Source of the DNA: Syntrophorhabdaceae bacterium
GTDB lineage: Bacteria; Desulfobacterota; Syntrophorhabdia; Syntrophorhabdales; Syntrophorhabdaceae
Length of the DNA stretch: 64,000 nucleotides
Reading direction: 5' to 3'
NCBI GenBank assembly: GCA_036504895.1
Contig: DASXUJ010000088.1
Location: forward strand, 21,296-85,295
The notes beneath the pieces are model-generated. The model was given only the letters and a program-made list of their open reading frames with translations, did not search any database and had not been told where the DNA came from. The translations under genes and the position numbers were made by a program. Shown piece by piece: positions 42,466 through 52,782 of this stretch. Numbering within the stretch: the stretch's first letter is position 1; each line of letters begins with the position of its first letter.

Positions 42466-45426
42466 CTACTTCAGACTGAAATTAACGCGGTTGGCGCCGG
42501 CCTTTTCCTTCTTTTCCGGAGAGGTTATTTTAGGCTCCACCAGGAAGAGGCGGTCGGAGTTGACCCGGCCCGACTTTACAATCGCGTCTTTTGCGTGAAG
42601 GGCCCGTTGGCGTGCGAGGGCGCGCAGGTCTCCGTCGGTGATATTGATATGGGTTACCATGAGCTTTTCCATCTCCGTCCGGGGCAAACCCTTTTCAAGG
42701 CCGATCACGTTGCGGGGCTTGGCAAAAGTCTCCGCCTTGTATGCCATGGCAAGGTACTGCTCGTATTCTGCCGGCTCGATCTTTATATCATCGACCGACT
42801 CCACGGGCAACCCCTTCTTCACCATGACGTTCATTTTCTGTACTTTCAGCTTTCTGTCGAAGAGGTTAGTCCTGAGTGCCTCCTTGTCCTTCCCGGGATC
42901 CACACGACCCTCTATGTCGACTTTAAGCTGGGGCCTCTCGTAGAGAGCTTTGGTAAGGGTATCGATCTTCTTGAGATTCTCGGGAGAGAGGGCGGAGCTG
43001 CCATAGGGGAACTCAAGATAACTCATCTCCTCCCCTCCTCCGACCAGGGAGGCAAGGAGCGCGAAAGGCGCGGTCGCCGCCTTGGCGATAAGATTCCCGA
43101 TAATCTTGAGGATGATCCTGAAGACGCTGAACTGAGGATCATCGAAACTCCCCGATACGGGTACGTCGAGGGTGATGCGGCCGTGCCGGTCTTTGAGGAG
43201 CGCGATGGCGAGCCGGAAAGGCAGGTTCAGGGCGTCGGGGCTGTCGACTTTTTCGCCCAGGGTGAGCTGGTCGATAAAAATACGGTTCTCCGAATCGAGT
43301 TTTCTTTTCGCGATGAGATACTTCAAGTCTATGGAGAGCTTGCCCTTTTCAATCTTGTACCCCATATACTTCGCCGCATAGGGGCTCATGTCGCTCAGCT
43401 CCAAATCAGTGAACTTCACCTTCAGGTCCGCAAAAAGGTTCTCTTTCGCAGGATTCACCGTTCCCGTGATCTCGAGGGGGATATTCTCATTTATCTTTCC
43501 CTTCAGATCGACTTCCGCGTTTTGATCCTTTCCGAGTGAAAAGCCGGCAATACGACCGGCGATCTCCTCGAGGCTCGCCGAAAAGCGCGGATTAATCGAT
43601 TTGTCGATGAATTCGATCGATCCTCCCTGCAGGGTAATGGCGCCGACGGCAATATCCTCTGTCTCTTTCCCCGGGGGCGCCTTTTCGGTCTTCTTTGCCA
43701 ATGCCGGAGCCCCGGGCTTCGTCGCGGATGGCGTCGCTGCCGCTCCTTCCTCCATAACGATCTTCTTGAGGTTGAGGGCGCCGTCGGGCTCGACGGCGAG
43801 GCCCGCATAAAAATCGGCAAGGGATATCCCGTTGATACGGACGCGCAGAGGGCTCGTTGCCGCGTCTATGCGGTTTAAAGACAGGGCTTTCCATTTAAAA
43901 AGGTCATCCCCTGTGCCTTTGTCGACGGATGCAAAATTGGAAACCAGGGCATTGCCCGAATATTTTATACGGAGATCGCCTTTCCCGGCCTGCCCCACGG
44001 AAAGGGCCCCCTTGGTCTCGACCTGCCCTTTGGTCACGGCCAGTTTTACTTTGTGACTGAAATAAGGCTGAAAGGCCCTGATATCGATCCCTTTTACCGT
44101 GACGGCGAGATTGGCGGAGAGGGGGTTGATCGACACTGGTCCGCTTACCGAGACGGTGCCCTTCTTGTTGAGAAGGAGAGATGCGGTAAGGGCGCTCTCT
44201 CCACCTTGTATGGTGGTGACCCCTTCGCCCTTTACTGTGAGGTCCGTGACATCGAGCTTTACCGGCCCTCCCGGCGCGATGTCCTCGAAGGAGACCGAGC
44301 CGCCGTCGATCCGGAACTCATCCACTTTAATAGGGGGAAGACCGGTCTCTTCCGCTTCCGCCGGTCTCTTTTCGGGGGCCGGGGGAATCTTTTTCTCCTT
44401 CCTTTCCTCACCGGAGACGAGTGATGCGAGGTTAAGGGTCCCCTCCCTACTGCGCGTGACCATCAATTCAAGGCCTGCAAGACCTACCTTGGAGAGGTGC
44501 AGGGACGGTTCAAAAGGCTTAAGCTCGGCAATCGACAACTCACATAGACCCAGGCGCAGCAGGGGTTTCCCCGCCAGATCGTCGGCTGCCACATCCTTCA
44601 GCGTCACCGTTCCGGTCACCACGGAAGACGGGCCCTTGTCCCTGGAACGTCTGAAGGATGCCCGCGCGACCACATTGAGTACCGCGGACTTGAGAACGAA
44701 ATTCGCCTTTACCGGCAGGTAGGGCATATACCGGGGGATATCGAAATCCTTCAGATGGATATCCACAAAGGATTCCAGGGAGTCTTCAAAGGGCTTTGTC
44801 TTTCCCTTGAAGGAATAAAAATCTCCGTTCACGTTCGCCGCAAAGGTAGGGTCCACGTATACATGCACTTTGTCGCCTATGTTTGAAATGAAGGGGACCC
44901 CCAGGCAGATTTCCTTCACCACGTGCTCGATATTCTTGACCCGGTCCAGGAAATCGACGCGGCCGTCATTAATCAGGATGTTATTCACGGAAAAGAGGAA
45001 GGGCCTGGCCTTCTTTTCTTTCTCAACCGGCTTTTCTCTGGTTGCTTCCGCAATAATATCCGAAAAATTGAAGGACTGATCCGTATTGCGAACAACCCGG
45101 ATGTAGGGCCTGTCGATTTTAAGCTCTTTTACAATGGGCGCCAGTCGGTAGATGGATGCGATACTTAACCGCGCGGAGAGCTCGCCGAGAGAGAAGAAGC
45201 GCTCCTTCCCATCCCGCTCCGTGAGATCGATGCCTTTTACGGAAAGGTGCAGGGTGTAGGGATTGAACCTTATTTTCTCGATCCTGACCTGCCGGTGAAG
45301 GGCCTCGGAAAGTTTACTTACCAGGACCGACTTCATGATGGGAGGAACAACGAGAAACCCTATAATGGTGAAGAGGGCAACAAATCCCGCCACCCATACC
45401 GCCGCCTTAAATATCTTCTTTCTCAA
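42466..45426 (-). CDS. DUF748 (AsmA-like) envelope protein
   Basis: A 986-residue inner-membrane protein with one N-terminal helix (~8-30) and a very long periplasmic part of AsmA/DUF748 type: repeated beta-rich units such as LHLSVKGIDLTERDGK, VTGTVTLKDVAADDL and VDLKGKINENIPLEI. Pro/Ala/Glu-rich linkers occur near 335-355 and 565-590. The end has an OmpA-like segment (FPYGSSALSPENLKKIDTL, VDIEGRVDPGKDKEALR), a regular feature of DUF748 proteins, which may touch peptidoglycan. AsmA-like proteins form bridges that carry lipids between membranes; that role is likely but not shown here. It precedes the BrkB gene by 10 bp. Confidence 0.88.
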   Translation of the reverse strand: MRKKIFKAAVWVAGFVALFTIIGFLVVPPIMKSVLVSKLSEALHRQVRIEKIRFNPYTLHLSVKGIDLTERDGKERFFSLGELSARLSIASIYRLAPIVKELKIDRPYIRVVRNTDQSFNFSDIIAEATREKPVEKEKKARPFLFSVNNILINDGRVDFLDRVKNIEHVVKEICLGVPFISNIGDKVHVYVDPTFAANVNGDFYSFKGKTKPFEDSLESFVDIHLKDFDIPRYMPYLPVKANFVLKSAVLNVVARASFRRSRDKGPSSVVTGTVTLKDVAADDLAGKPLLRLGLCELSIAELKPFEPSLHLSKVGLAGLELMVTRSREGTLNLASLVSGEERKEKKIPPAPEKRPAEAEETGLPPIKVDEFRIDGGSVSFEDIAPGGPVKLDVTDLTVKGEGVTTIQGGESALTASLLLNKKGTVSVSGPVSINPLSANLAVTVKGIDIRAFQPYFSHKVKLAVTKGQVETKGALSVGQAGKGDLRIKYSGNALVSNFASVDKGTGDDLFKWKALSLNRIDAATSPLRVRINGISLADFYAGLAVEPDGALNLKKIVMEEGAAATPSATKPGAPALAKKTEKAPPGKETEDIAVGAITLQGGSIEFIDKSINPRFSASLEEIAGRIAGFSLGKDQNAEVDLKGKINENIPLEITGTVNPAKENLFADLKVKFTDLELSDMSPYAAKYMGYKIEKGKLSIDLKYLIAKRKLDSENRIFIDQLTLGEKVDSPDALNLPFRLAIALLKDRHGRITLDVPVSGSFDDPQFSVFRIILKIIGNLIAKAATAPFALLASLVGGGEEMSYLEFPYGSSALSPENLKKIDTLTKALYERPQLKVDIEGRVDPGKDKEALRTNLFDRKLKVQKMNVMVKKGLPVESVDDIKIEPAEYEQYLAMAYKAETFAKPRNVIGLEKGLPRTEMEKLMVTHINITDGDLRALARQRALHAKDAIVKSGRVNSDRLFLVEPKITSPEKKEKAGANRVNFSLK

Positions 45427-45655
45427 GCTTTATCCCCCGTCGACTCTGCGGCGCTCTTTTCCACCCGGCCTTTTGGTTAATCCTTGATATTACAAAATAT
45501 AGCACACGAGGCCTCCTTCGTCCACATTGGCCGTGTTTCCACCGAAAGTACGGGGGCGAAAGGGTAAGCTCCTTTTTCTCCTGGAACTTCGTAAAAAATT
45601 AGGAAAGTTATTCTTCAGAATTTTCCCGTAATGCCGATACTATCTATGGCAACCT

Positions 45656-48262
45656 ATGTCCCTCATACAACGCGGAACATCATCATCGAGAGAGAAAGGA
45701 CATGAATCCGACGCCCGGCAGGCGCCGGACAATCAGGCCGGTCCCATTCTTTTGTCCGGTCTTCACGAAGAGCTGAGGCTGGCCGTGGCCCGCTTCTTTG
45801 ACGTCATGTATCCGGTAGGAGTAATTTTCGGGGGCATTGCCGTCACGGCTTCCATTATCGGCACTCTCTGCTACGGAGGGGTCCCTACCCTTTTCGGCTA
45901 CACCCTCATGTACCTTCTCGCGGTGATTATGCTTATTTTTCGCCGTTACCTGCCGGTCTCCTGGCTGTTTTACACCATGCTCACCTTTATCGGCGTGAAT
46001 ACGATCCACTTTCTCTGCGCCGTCGGGCTCGCAAGCAATGGGATGATGAGCCTCGTTGTCTTCTGCGTCTTTACGGGGGTCTTTCTCGGCATGAAAGCCG
46101 GGATAATCGCCGTCGGGGCGGGGGCTCTCATTGCCTCCCTGATCGGGGCCGCTATCTGTACGGGCACCATTGCCATTCGGCCTGAAATAGTCAATTATCT
46201 CGCCGCACCACACGCATGGATCGTGCAGATCGCATGTTTCCTTCTGTATACCATTCCCCTCATTCTTGCGGTGAACGGCATGCAGAAGAAGATGGTAACT
46301 TCTCTTCAGCAGTCGAGCCTGGCAAACGAGCGGCTCCGGTCGGAGGTCTCCATGAGGACGGCCGCGGAGAGTGAGTTGAGGGAGAGTGAGGCAAAATACC
46401 GAAACATCTTCGAGCATGCAGTGGAAGGCATATTCCAGGTCACCCTCGATGGAGAGATGGAGAATATCAACCCCTCTCTGGCACGCATGGCGGGGTTTGA
46501 TTCCCCTGAGGAAATGAGGATGTGCAAATATAACATGGAACGGGAGTTCTGGGTCGATCCCGCCGACCGCAAGGTGGTGCGCAGTCTCCTTGAAAAAGAT
46601 GGATTCGTAGAAGGCTTTGAAGTGAGGATGCGCCGGAAAAACGGCACGTCGGCCTGGGTCGCCATGAGCCTTCGCACGATCTGCGATGAAAAAGGCAACC
46701 CAATATGCTTTGAGGGCAGCGCGGAGGATATTACTAAGAGAAAGGCAACAGAGACGGCCCTCCACGAATCGGAGATGAAATACCGCAGTGTGGTGGAAAG
46801 CTCTCTCGTGGCCTCCTATATCTTCCAGGACGGCACGTTCCGTTTCGTGAACTCCCGTTTCTGCGCCTTATGCGGCTATTCTTATGATGAGATCGTGGAT
46901 AAAATGGGCATCAAAGACCTCGTCCACCCGGACGACCAGGTAATGATGCAGATGAACCTGGAGAAGCGGCTTAAAGGTGAAGCGATTGAGAACGAATATG
47001 GACTGCGGGCCGTGAGGAGGGACGGAAAGGTCCTCTCGGTGAAAATTCTCGGCAGTTATTTCACCTATAATCAAAGACCCGCTGCTTTCGGCACCCTCAT
47101 TGACATTACCCGGGAAGTGACACTCGAGTCGCAGCTTCGCCAGTCACAAAAGATGGAGGCCGTGGGAACCCTTGCAGGCGGCATTGCCCACGATTTCAAT
47201 AATATCCTTACAGCTCTCATAGGCTACGGGACCCTTCTCCAGATGAAGATGGATGGGGCAAACCCCTTACGCCTCTATGCGGACCAGATCCTTTCCGCTT
47301 CGCAAAAAGCGGCGAACCTCACCCAAAGCCTTCTCGCCTTCAGCAGACGCCAGCCTTTAAGCCTGACCGCCCAGAATATGAACAGCCTCGTAAAGGGAAG
47401 CGAAAACCTGCTCAAGCGGCTCGTGACGGAAGATATCGTCTTCAGGACCGATCTTACCCCGGAAGACGTAGTGGTCCTGGCAGATCCCACCCAGATCGAC
47501 CAGATCCTCTTCAACCTCGTGAGCAATGCCCGGGACGCCATGCCGCGGGGAGGGACTCTCACAATCTCCACCAAAAGAGTGGAGCTCGACCGTGAGTTTA
47601 TCATAATTCACGGCTTCGGAGAGCCGGGCCCCTACGCCCTCCTTACGGTGAAAGATACGGGCGTGGGCATAAGCAGTGAGATGAAAGAGAAGATCTTCGA
47701 CCCCTTCTTTACCACAAAAGAGGTGGGGAAGGGAACAGGTCTCGGCCTTTCCACGGTCTATGGCATAGTAAAACAGCATAACGGCTATATTACGGTCGTG
47801 AGCGAGCTTGCGCACGGGTGCGCCTTTCATGTCTATCTGCCCGCGGTCAAGACTGCCGTTCATGAAACGCAGCTCCCGAGCTTTCCCTCAAGGAAGGGAA
47901 AAGAGACAATCCTGGTGGCGGAGGATAACGATCACGTGAGGCAACTCGTAAGGGATATTCTCGGCCAATATGGTTACAAGGTAATAGAGGCGGTGGACGG
48001 CCACGAGGCCGTGAAGAAGTTCAAGGAAACAGAGGGAATCTCCCTGCTGGTCATGGATTCCGTCATGCCCCGGAAAAACGGCAGGGACGCCTATGACGAG
48101 ATCCAGCGCCTCAAGCCGGACATCCGGGCACTCTTCATGAGCGGGTATACGGCCGATATAGTATTGTCCGAAGGCCTGAAGGGCCATCACCTCGACTTTA
48201 TTCCAAAGCCCCTGTCGCCACGGGACTTGCTCGAGAAGGTCGGGAACATCCTGGACCGGTAA
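45656..48262 (+). CDS. Hybrid histidine kinase with membrane sensor, two PAS and receiver
   Basis: An 868-residue kinase. Five or six helices (~45-205) form a membrane-embedded sensor of MASE type ([21 protein letters not shown] to [17 protein letters not shown], of which the ends are given) with little outside the membrane. A coiled coil (~210-240), PAS (~245-360, PAC-like ending [12 protein letters not shown]), PAS (~370-480), HisKA with [11 protein letters not shown] (~512), HATPase ([33 protein letters not shown]) and receiver (~755-866: [23 protein letters not shown]) follow. The kinase/receiver half is very close to that of the Cache kinase at 31394-34762. A membrane-embedded sensor could report on membrane state or a hydrophobic ligand. 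Upstream, 45427-45655 is a divergent gap without a clear promoter. Confidence 0.9.
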   Translation: MSLIQRGTSSSREKGHESDARQAPDNQAGPILLSGLHEELRLAVARFFDVMYPVGVIFGGIAVTASIIGTLCYGGVPTLFGYTLMYLLAVIMLIFRRYLPVSWLFYTMLTFIGVNTIHFLCAVGLASNGMMSLVVFCVFTGVFLGMKAGIIAVGAGALIASLIGAAICTGTIAIRPEIVNYLAAPHAWIVQIACFLLYTIPLILAVNGMQKKMVTSLQQSSLANERLRSEVSMRTAAESELRESEAKYRNIFEHAVEGIFQVTLDGEMENINPSLARMAGFDSPEEMRMCKYNMEREFWVDPADRKVVRSLLEKDGFVEGFEVRMRRKNGTSAWVAMSLRTICDEKGNPICFEGSAEDITKRKATETALHESEMKYRSVVESSLVASYIFQDGTFRFVNSRFCALCGYSYDEIVDKMGIKDLVHPDDQVMMQMNLEKRLKGEAIENEYGLRAVRRDGKVLSVKILGSYFTYNQRPAAFGTLIDITREVTLESQLRQSQKMEAVGTLAGGIAHDFNNILTALIGYGTLLQMKMDGANPLRLYADQILSASQKAANLTQSLLAFSRRQPLSLTAQNMNSLVKGSENLLKRLVTEDIVFRTDLTPEDVVVLADPTQIDQILFNLVSNARDAMPRGGTLTISTKRVELDREFIIIHGFGEPGPYALLTVKDTGVGISSEMKEKIFDPFFTTKEVGKGTGLGLSTVYGIVKQHNGYITVVSELAHGCAFHVYLPAVKTAVHETQLPSFPSRKGKETILVAEDNDHVRQLVRDILGQYGYKVIEAVDGHEAVKKFKETEGISLLVMDSVMPRKNGRDAYDEIQRLKPDIRALFMSGYTADIVLSEGLKGHHLDFIPKPLSPRDLLEKVGNILDR

Positions 48263-48382
48263 AAATCCACAAATTCTTCCATATTCGTTTTTATAATTGT
48301 AAAATAAAAAGCACGACGGATCTGCGTCGTCTCCCTCATAGACGAAAAAGAGAGTAGACCGGGTGAGGGTGAAGGAGGCCTG

Positions 48383-50143
48383 ATGGTCGATGAACGAAAA
48401 ATTGCATACTTTTCCATGGAGATCGCGGTCGATCCGGAAGTGCCTACCTATAGCGGGGGACTCGGCATCCTCGCGGGTGATACGATCCGCTCCGCGGCCG
48501 ACCTCGGCCTTCCCATGGTGGCAGTCACCCTTCTTTATCGCAAGGGATATTTTTATCAAAGAATAGATCCCACGGGCTGGCAGCAGGAAGAGCCCGTCGA
48601 GTGGATCGTCGAAGACCTCCTCGCGGAAATGCCGGAGAGGGTCCCGGGAATACTGGAAGGTCAGGCCCTTCAGGTGAGGGCATGGAAATATGAGGTCTGC
48701 GGGGTCTCAGGCAAGACGGTACCCGTCTATTTCCTCGATACGAACCTGCCGGAAAACCCCGAATGGATCCGGTCGCTCACCGATTCTCTCTACGGAGGAG
48801 ACCTGAAATACAGGCTCTGTCAGGAAGCGGTCCTCGGCATAGGGGGCGTAAGGATCCTCGACGCCTTGGGATACCACGCCATCGAGCGGTATCACATGAA
48901 CGAAGGCCATGCAAGCCTCCTCGCCCTCGAGCTCCTTGAAAGGGAGGCAAAAAAAGCAGGCCGGGAATCGGTCAACCATGACGATATCAATGCGGTAAGG
49001 GGGAAATGCATCTTCACTACCCACACTCCTGTGCCTGCAGGCCACGACCAGTTTCCCCTGGAGCTCGTATACCAGGTCCTCGGCCACCACGACAACTTCA
49101 TCGATCTCAAGGACATGCTCTGTATCGACGTGTTCGGCCGCATTCTCGGGATGGGCGCTAAAGTTCAGGATTTTCAGGATGTCAAACCTGGAGACCTCGC
49201 CCTCAACATGACGTACCTCGCCCTCAATCTGAGCCACTATATAAATGGGGTGGCAAAAAAACATGGCGAGGTATCGAGCCTCATGTTCGCCGGGTACCAT
49301 ATCGATGCCATCACCAACGGCGTCCACGGGGCCACATGGACGTCGAAGCCTTTTCGGGACCTCTTTGACCGCTACATCGCCGGATGGCGGCAGGATAATT
49401 TCAGCCTTCGCTCCTCTCTCTCAATTCCGAGGGAAGAGCTCTGGCAGGCGCACATGGAGGCAAAAAGGCAGCTCGTCCGCTATATTAACAGGCAGGCCAA
49501 CAGTGGATTCGATTTCGACGTGCTCACCCTGGGGTTCGCCCGGCGTGCTGCGACGTATAAGCGGGGGGACCTTATCTTCACCGATCTCGAGAGGCTCAAA
49601 AGCATTTGCGGCCATGCAGGGGGAATACAGATCGTGTTTGCGGGAAAGGCCCATCCGAACGACAGGGGGGGCAAGGAGCTCATACAACAGATATTCAACA
49701 TCAAAAACCTTCTTCAGAAGGACATGAAGATCGTCTACCTCGAAAACTACGATTTCGCCCTCGGAAAGCTCATCACCTCCGGGGTGGACGTATGGCTCAA
49801 CACGCCCAAGCCGCCTCTGGAGGCTTCAGGAACGAGCGGCATGAAGGCGGCGCTGAATGGTGTCCCCTCCTTGAGCATCCTCGACGGCTGGTGGATAGAA
49901 GGTCATATCGAGGGGGTGACGGGGTGGTCGATAGGAGAAAGGGGTGAGGACCCCAAGGATGACGACCGTGCCCGGGATGCCCTCTCCCTCTATGCGAAGC
50001 TCGAGGAGGTGATCGTCCCGGCGTATTACGACAGACGCAACGACTTTATCGACGTCATGCGTCATGCGATCGCGTTAAACGGCTCTTTCTTCAACACTCA
50101 CCGGATGCTGCAGCAGTACGTGGTCAATGCCTATTTTCTCTGA
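48383..50143 (+). CDS. glgP: Alpha-glucan (glycogen/maltodextrin) phosphorylase
   Basis: A 586-residue GT35 enzyme of the short phosphorylase subfamily, which releases glucose-1-phosphate from alpha-1,4-glucans. [28 protein letters not shown] is the family start (the core is [11 protein letters not shown]), [15 protein letters not shown] and [14 protein letters not shown] are active-site parts, and [14 protein letters not shown] (about 480-493) contains the PLP-binding lysine. ATG 48383 has GGAGG upstream. It stands after a hybrid kinase gene and 43 bp before the phosphatase-like gene; no glycogen synthase is nearby. It indicates that the cell can mobilise a storage glucan. Confidence 0.93.
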   Translation: MVDERKIAYFSMEIAVDPEVPTYSGGLGILAGDTIRSAADLGLPMVAVTLLYRKGYFYQRIDPTGWQQEEPVEWIVEDLLAEMPERVPGILEGQALQVRAWKYEVCGVSGKTVPVYFLDTNLPENPEWIRSLTDSLYGGDLKYRLCQEAVLGIGGVRILDALGYHAIERYHMNEGHASLLALELLEREAKKAGRESVNHDDINAVRGKCIFTTHTPVPAGHDQFPLELVYQVLGHHDNFIDLKDMLCIDVFGRILGMGAKVQDFQDVKPGDLALNMTYLALNLSHYINGVAKKHGEVSSLMFAGYHIDAITNGVHGATWTSKPFRDLFDRYIAGWRQDNFSLRSSLSIPREELWQAHMEAKRQLVRYINRQANSGFDFDVLTLGFARRAATYKRGDLIFTDLERLKSICGHAGGIQIVFAGKAHPNDRGGKELIQQIFNIKNLLQKDMKIVYLENYDFALGKLITSGVDVWLNTPKPPLEASGTSGMKAALNGVPSLSILDGWWIEGHIEGVTGWSIGERGEDPKDDDRARDALSLYAKLEEVIVPAYYDRRNDFIDVMRHAIALNGSFFNTHRMLQQYVVNAYFL

Positions 50144-50186
50144 TGAGACGGTTCCGGAAAGGCGGCATTCATTGAGGGGGTACATT

Positions 50187-51515
50187 ATGACAAAAGCCAT
50201 CAAAGAAACTGCGAGACCGCCCCTGGCGCCGGTTCTTCCTCTTCTTGCGGCGGTTCTCCTATTCATATTAGGTCCGTCTTTATTTACAGATTCCATGGGT
50301 GTTCCCACCGTTGAAGCAGCGTCCCCCCCTGCAGCCACGGAACGGCTCATGAGGAAAGGGCCTTATCTCCTTTACCACAACAAGAATACGACCATGACGC
50401 TGCTCTGGCAGACTTTCGAGACGCCTCTCAAGGCGAAAGTGGAATGGGGTCCTTCACCTTCCCTCGGGCACGGACCGGTTACAGTGGTGGAACACAGCTC
50501 CGTGGTCGACGGGCACCAGTTCGCCTATACCATCGGCGGCCTTACTCCGGGCACGAGATATTTCTGGCGGGTTACCGTAAATGAGGAGTCCTACACCGGT
50601 TCTTTTCTCGCTCCGCCGGAGGCATCGTCCCCCTCCGTATCTTTTTACGGATATGGGAACGGCGTGCCTGATAAGGAGGAGCGCGACCACCTGATGAAAG
50701 CGCTTTTGGAAGATATGGGGACAGACCCCGATCATCGCCAGACCATGATCCTTCATACGGGCAATTATGTGACCGACGGTCTCACCGAAGATTCCTGGGA
50801 TGGCTTTTTCGATCCTGCGTCAATATCCGCCGCAAAATCGCTCGCCGGTCTTCCGCTCATCGGCGCCCTCGGGAGTCGCGAAGGTCATAGCCGGCCCGCA
50901 GGGGACAGCCGTCTTCTCCGCCAGAACATGGGGCAATACTTCAGAAAATATTTCCCCTACCCCATGTATAAGCTAGCCAACCGGTATTTCTATTCTTTCG
51001 ACTATGGTCCGGTCCATGTGGCGGTACTCGATACCTGGACCTATCCAGGGAACACAGGAGATGGAATCCCTGACGCAAGGCAGCGTGAGTGGCTGAAGGA
51101 CGACCTCAAGGTATCGAAAAAGCCGTGGAAGGTGGTTCTCATACATACGCCACTCAGGGACTGCTCCTTTGAATCGAGGGAGCTTCAGGATGTGCTTCTG
51201 CCCATAATCGAGTCGCCCGCAACGGATGTGCGCCTGGTACTGCAGGGGAGGCAATCATACTACTCACATGTACAAAAGACGAACGGCGCCTACGGGATCA
51301 CCTATCTTACCCTGGGCGGCGGAAGCGTACCTTCCTCGGGCGCGGTTTCCTGCAGCGCTCCCTTTGCGCCTTTTCTGGTGAAGGCCGAGGCAGGGCGTCA
51401 CTTTGTCCGCTTCGACGTCTCGGGCACCACGATGACCGTTAGGGTAATGAAATCCGACGGGTCGGTAATAGAGACATTTTCCCTGAACAAAGAGATAGTA
51501 AAACAGGTTAAGTGA
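50187..51515 (+). CDS. Purple-acid-phosphatase-like protein with degenerate active site
   Basis: A 442-residue exported protein. A membrane/signal segment (~16-35) precedes a fibronectin-like domain (~50-145, MTLLWQTFETPLKAKVEWG) as in purple acid phosphatases, then a metallophosphoesterase fold. The metal motifs are altered: the usual GDxxY site is TGNYVTDG, the GNHE motif is LGSREGHS, and the distal GHxHxY site is QGRQSYYSHV; only the histidine in LIHTPLRD remains. So it probably cannot bind two metals in the normal way and may be a binding protein. The open frame begins at 50127 inside glgP; ATG 50187 gives a proper signal peptide. Confidence 0.75.
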   Translation: MTKAIKETARPPLAPVLPLLAAVLLFILGPSLFTDSMGVPTVEAASPPAATERLMRKGPYLLYHNKNTTMTLLWQTFETPLKAKVEWGPSPSLGHGPVTVVEHSSVVDGHQFAYTIGGLTPGTRYFWRVTVNEESYTGSFLAPPEASSPSVSFYGYGNGVPDKEERDHLMKALLEDMGTDPDHRQTMILHTGNYVTDGLTEDSWDGFFDPASISAAKSLAGLPLIGALGSREGHSRPAGDSRLLRQNMGQYFRKYFPYPMYKLANRYFYSFDYGPVHVAVLDTWTYPGNTGDGIPDARQREWLKDDLKVSKKPWKVVLIHTPLRDCSFESRELQDVLLPIIESPATDVRLVLQGRQSYYSHVQKTNGAYGITYLTLGGGSVPSSGAVSCSAPFAPFLVKAEAGRHFVRFDVSGTTMTVRVMKSDGSVIETFSLNKEIVKQVK

Positions 51516-51534
51516 AGACAGGATTTCGTGAGGC

Positions 51535-52608
51535 TCAGAAAGTGAGTCTCACATTCCCCAGAAATACGATGAATTTACGGAGCAGCTCTTCATCGAAACA
51601 GCGCCTCATGCCGTCATCGCGATCAACCTTTCCGTTGCCGTTTTCTCCCGGCTCCTTGTTCGGGGGCGTACCCACCATGATCTGCACCGCCTTTCCCGGG
51701 GGGATAGGGTCTTTATAGGGTCTTCTTGAGGTCATGGCGTCGAAGACGTCCACTATGCGGATGACTCGGGCGAGAAGCGAGATATTGGCCCCCTCCAGGC
51801 CCATGGGATAACCCCCTCCGGCAAAATCTTCGTGGTGATGGAGCACCGCCTTCTTTACGAATTCGGGAATCTCCGTATCGAGGAGCATGGCGAGGCCATG
51901 CAGGGGATGGCGTTTCATGATCTCCCACTCGACCTGGGTGAGGACCTCGTTCTTATTGAGTATATCTGCGGACACAAAGGCCTTCCCGATATCGTGAAGC
52001 AGCGCGCCCACACCGCATTGTCTCAGCATCTCCATCCTCTGCTGAGGATCGAATTTCGGATATTCGGGCTCGATACGCTCGAGAATGAAAGGATTGTCTT
52101 TCAAAAAAGCGACGGTAAACCAGAGCACCTTGGTAGCATGCTCATAGGTCTGGTAATCATGGCCTATCATTTTCGCCAGGGCCTGCAGGGATCCGGCCTG
52201 GGTGATGAACATGAGGGCATTGGTAACCATGGCGTGCGTCCTCTGCAGGACGTCCTGGCTCATTGTCCCTAATCCGAGAGAGTTCTCAAATGCATCCTTC
52301 ACCACATGGGTGGATACCTTACTGAATATGGATGCCTTCTGCTCGTTTGAAGAAGCTTTATTTTCAAGAATTGTCCCGAGGTGGTTTTCGAGGTATTCCT
52401 CGTACTTCACTTCCTCCTCGAGATGAACGAAGACGTCTTTAATACCGCTCTCAGTCAGTTTTGCGAGCTGCTTCTGGGTCACTTCGTTGCCGTTTCTGGC
52501 CCAGAGCATGTATTGCCCTTTGGGAGAACGCATATAAATTTTGAATTTAGGCAAACTGCCGGGAATGATGGCCCCTGGCGGTATGGTCATAAACCTGTTG
52601 TCGTCCAT
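51535..52608 (-). CDS. HD-GYP domain protein (probable c-di-GMP phosphodiesterase)
   Basis: A 357-residue protein. The N-terminal ~100 residues resemble the DUF3391/PilZ-like lead of HD-GYP proteins (LPKFKIYMRSPKGQYMLWAR). The HD domain has GALLHDIGKAF (~200, H-D), MKRHPLHGLAMLL (histidine), VLHHHEDFAGGGYPMGL (the GYP loop, with GGGYP) and ARVIRIVDVFDAMTSRRPYK; all canonical. It should hydrolyse c-di-GMP or, in some members, cGAMP. The start is ATG 52608, with AAGGAG 9 bases upstream; ATG 52617 is too close. A possible sigma-28-type promoter lies at 52708-52734. It converges on the phosphatase-like gene with a 19-bp gap. Confidence 0.9.
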   Translation of the reverse strand: MDDNRFMTIPPGAIIPGSLPKFKIYMRSPKGQYMLWARNGNEVTQKQLAKLTESGIKDVFVHLEEEVKYEEYLENHLGTILENKASSNEQKASIFSKVSTHVVKDAFENSLGLGTMSQDVLQRTHAMVTNALMFITQAGSLQALAKMIGHDYQTYEHATKVLWFTVAFLKDNPFILERIEPEYPKFDPQQRMEMLRQCGVGALLHDIGKAFVSADILNKNEVLTQVEWEIMKRHPLHGLAMLLDTEIPEFVKKAVLHHHEDFAGGGYPMGLEGANISLLARVIRIVDVFDAMTSRRPYKDPIPPGKAVQIMVGTPPNKEPGENGNGKVDRDDGMRRCFDEELLRKFIVFLGNVRLTF

Positions 52609-52707
52609 GTAAATCATACTCCTTTTGATAATCGTGCCGGAGCGAAGAACAGGCACTGGTCCTTCTCTTTTCGCTCAGTGTATTCGCCTCCCGGCAATCC
52701 TTTAATC

Positions 52708-52734
52708 TTATCGTCTTTTACAGGATTTTCTTTA
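52708..52734 (-). promoter_or_regulatory. Possible sigma-28 (FliA-type) promoter of HD-GYP gene
   Basis: On the minus strand TAAAGAAA (52727-52734), an 11-base spacer, and GACGATAA (52708-52715) match the FliA consensus TAAAGTTT-N11-GCCGATAA in 13 of 16 positions with exact spacing. The start of transcription would be about 90 bp before ATG 52608. Confidence 0.4.
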
Positions 52735-52782
52735 ATGGAAAGAAGGGGTGTTGAGAAATTCCGGTCCCGGCCTCGGAGGCCG

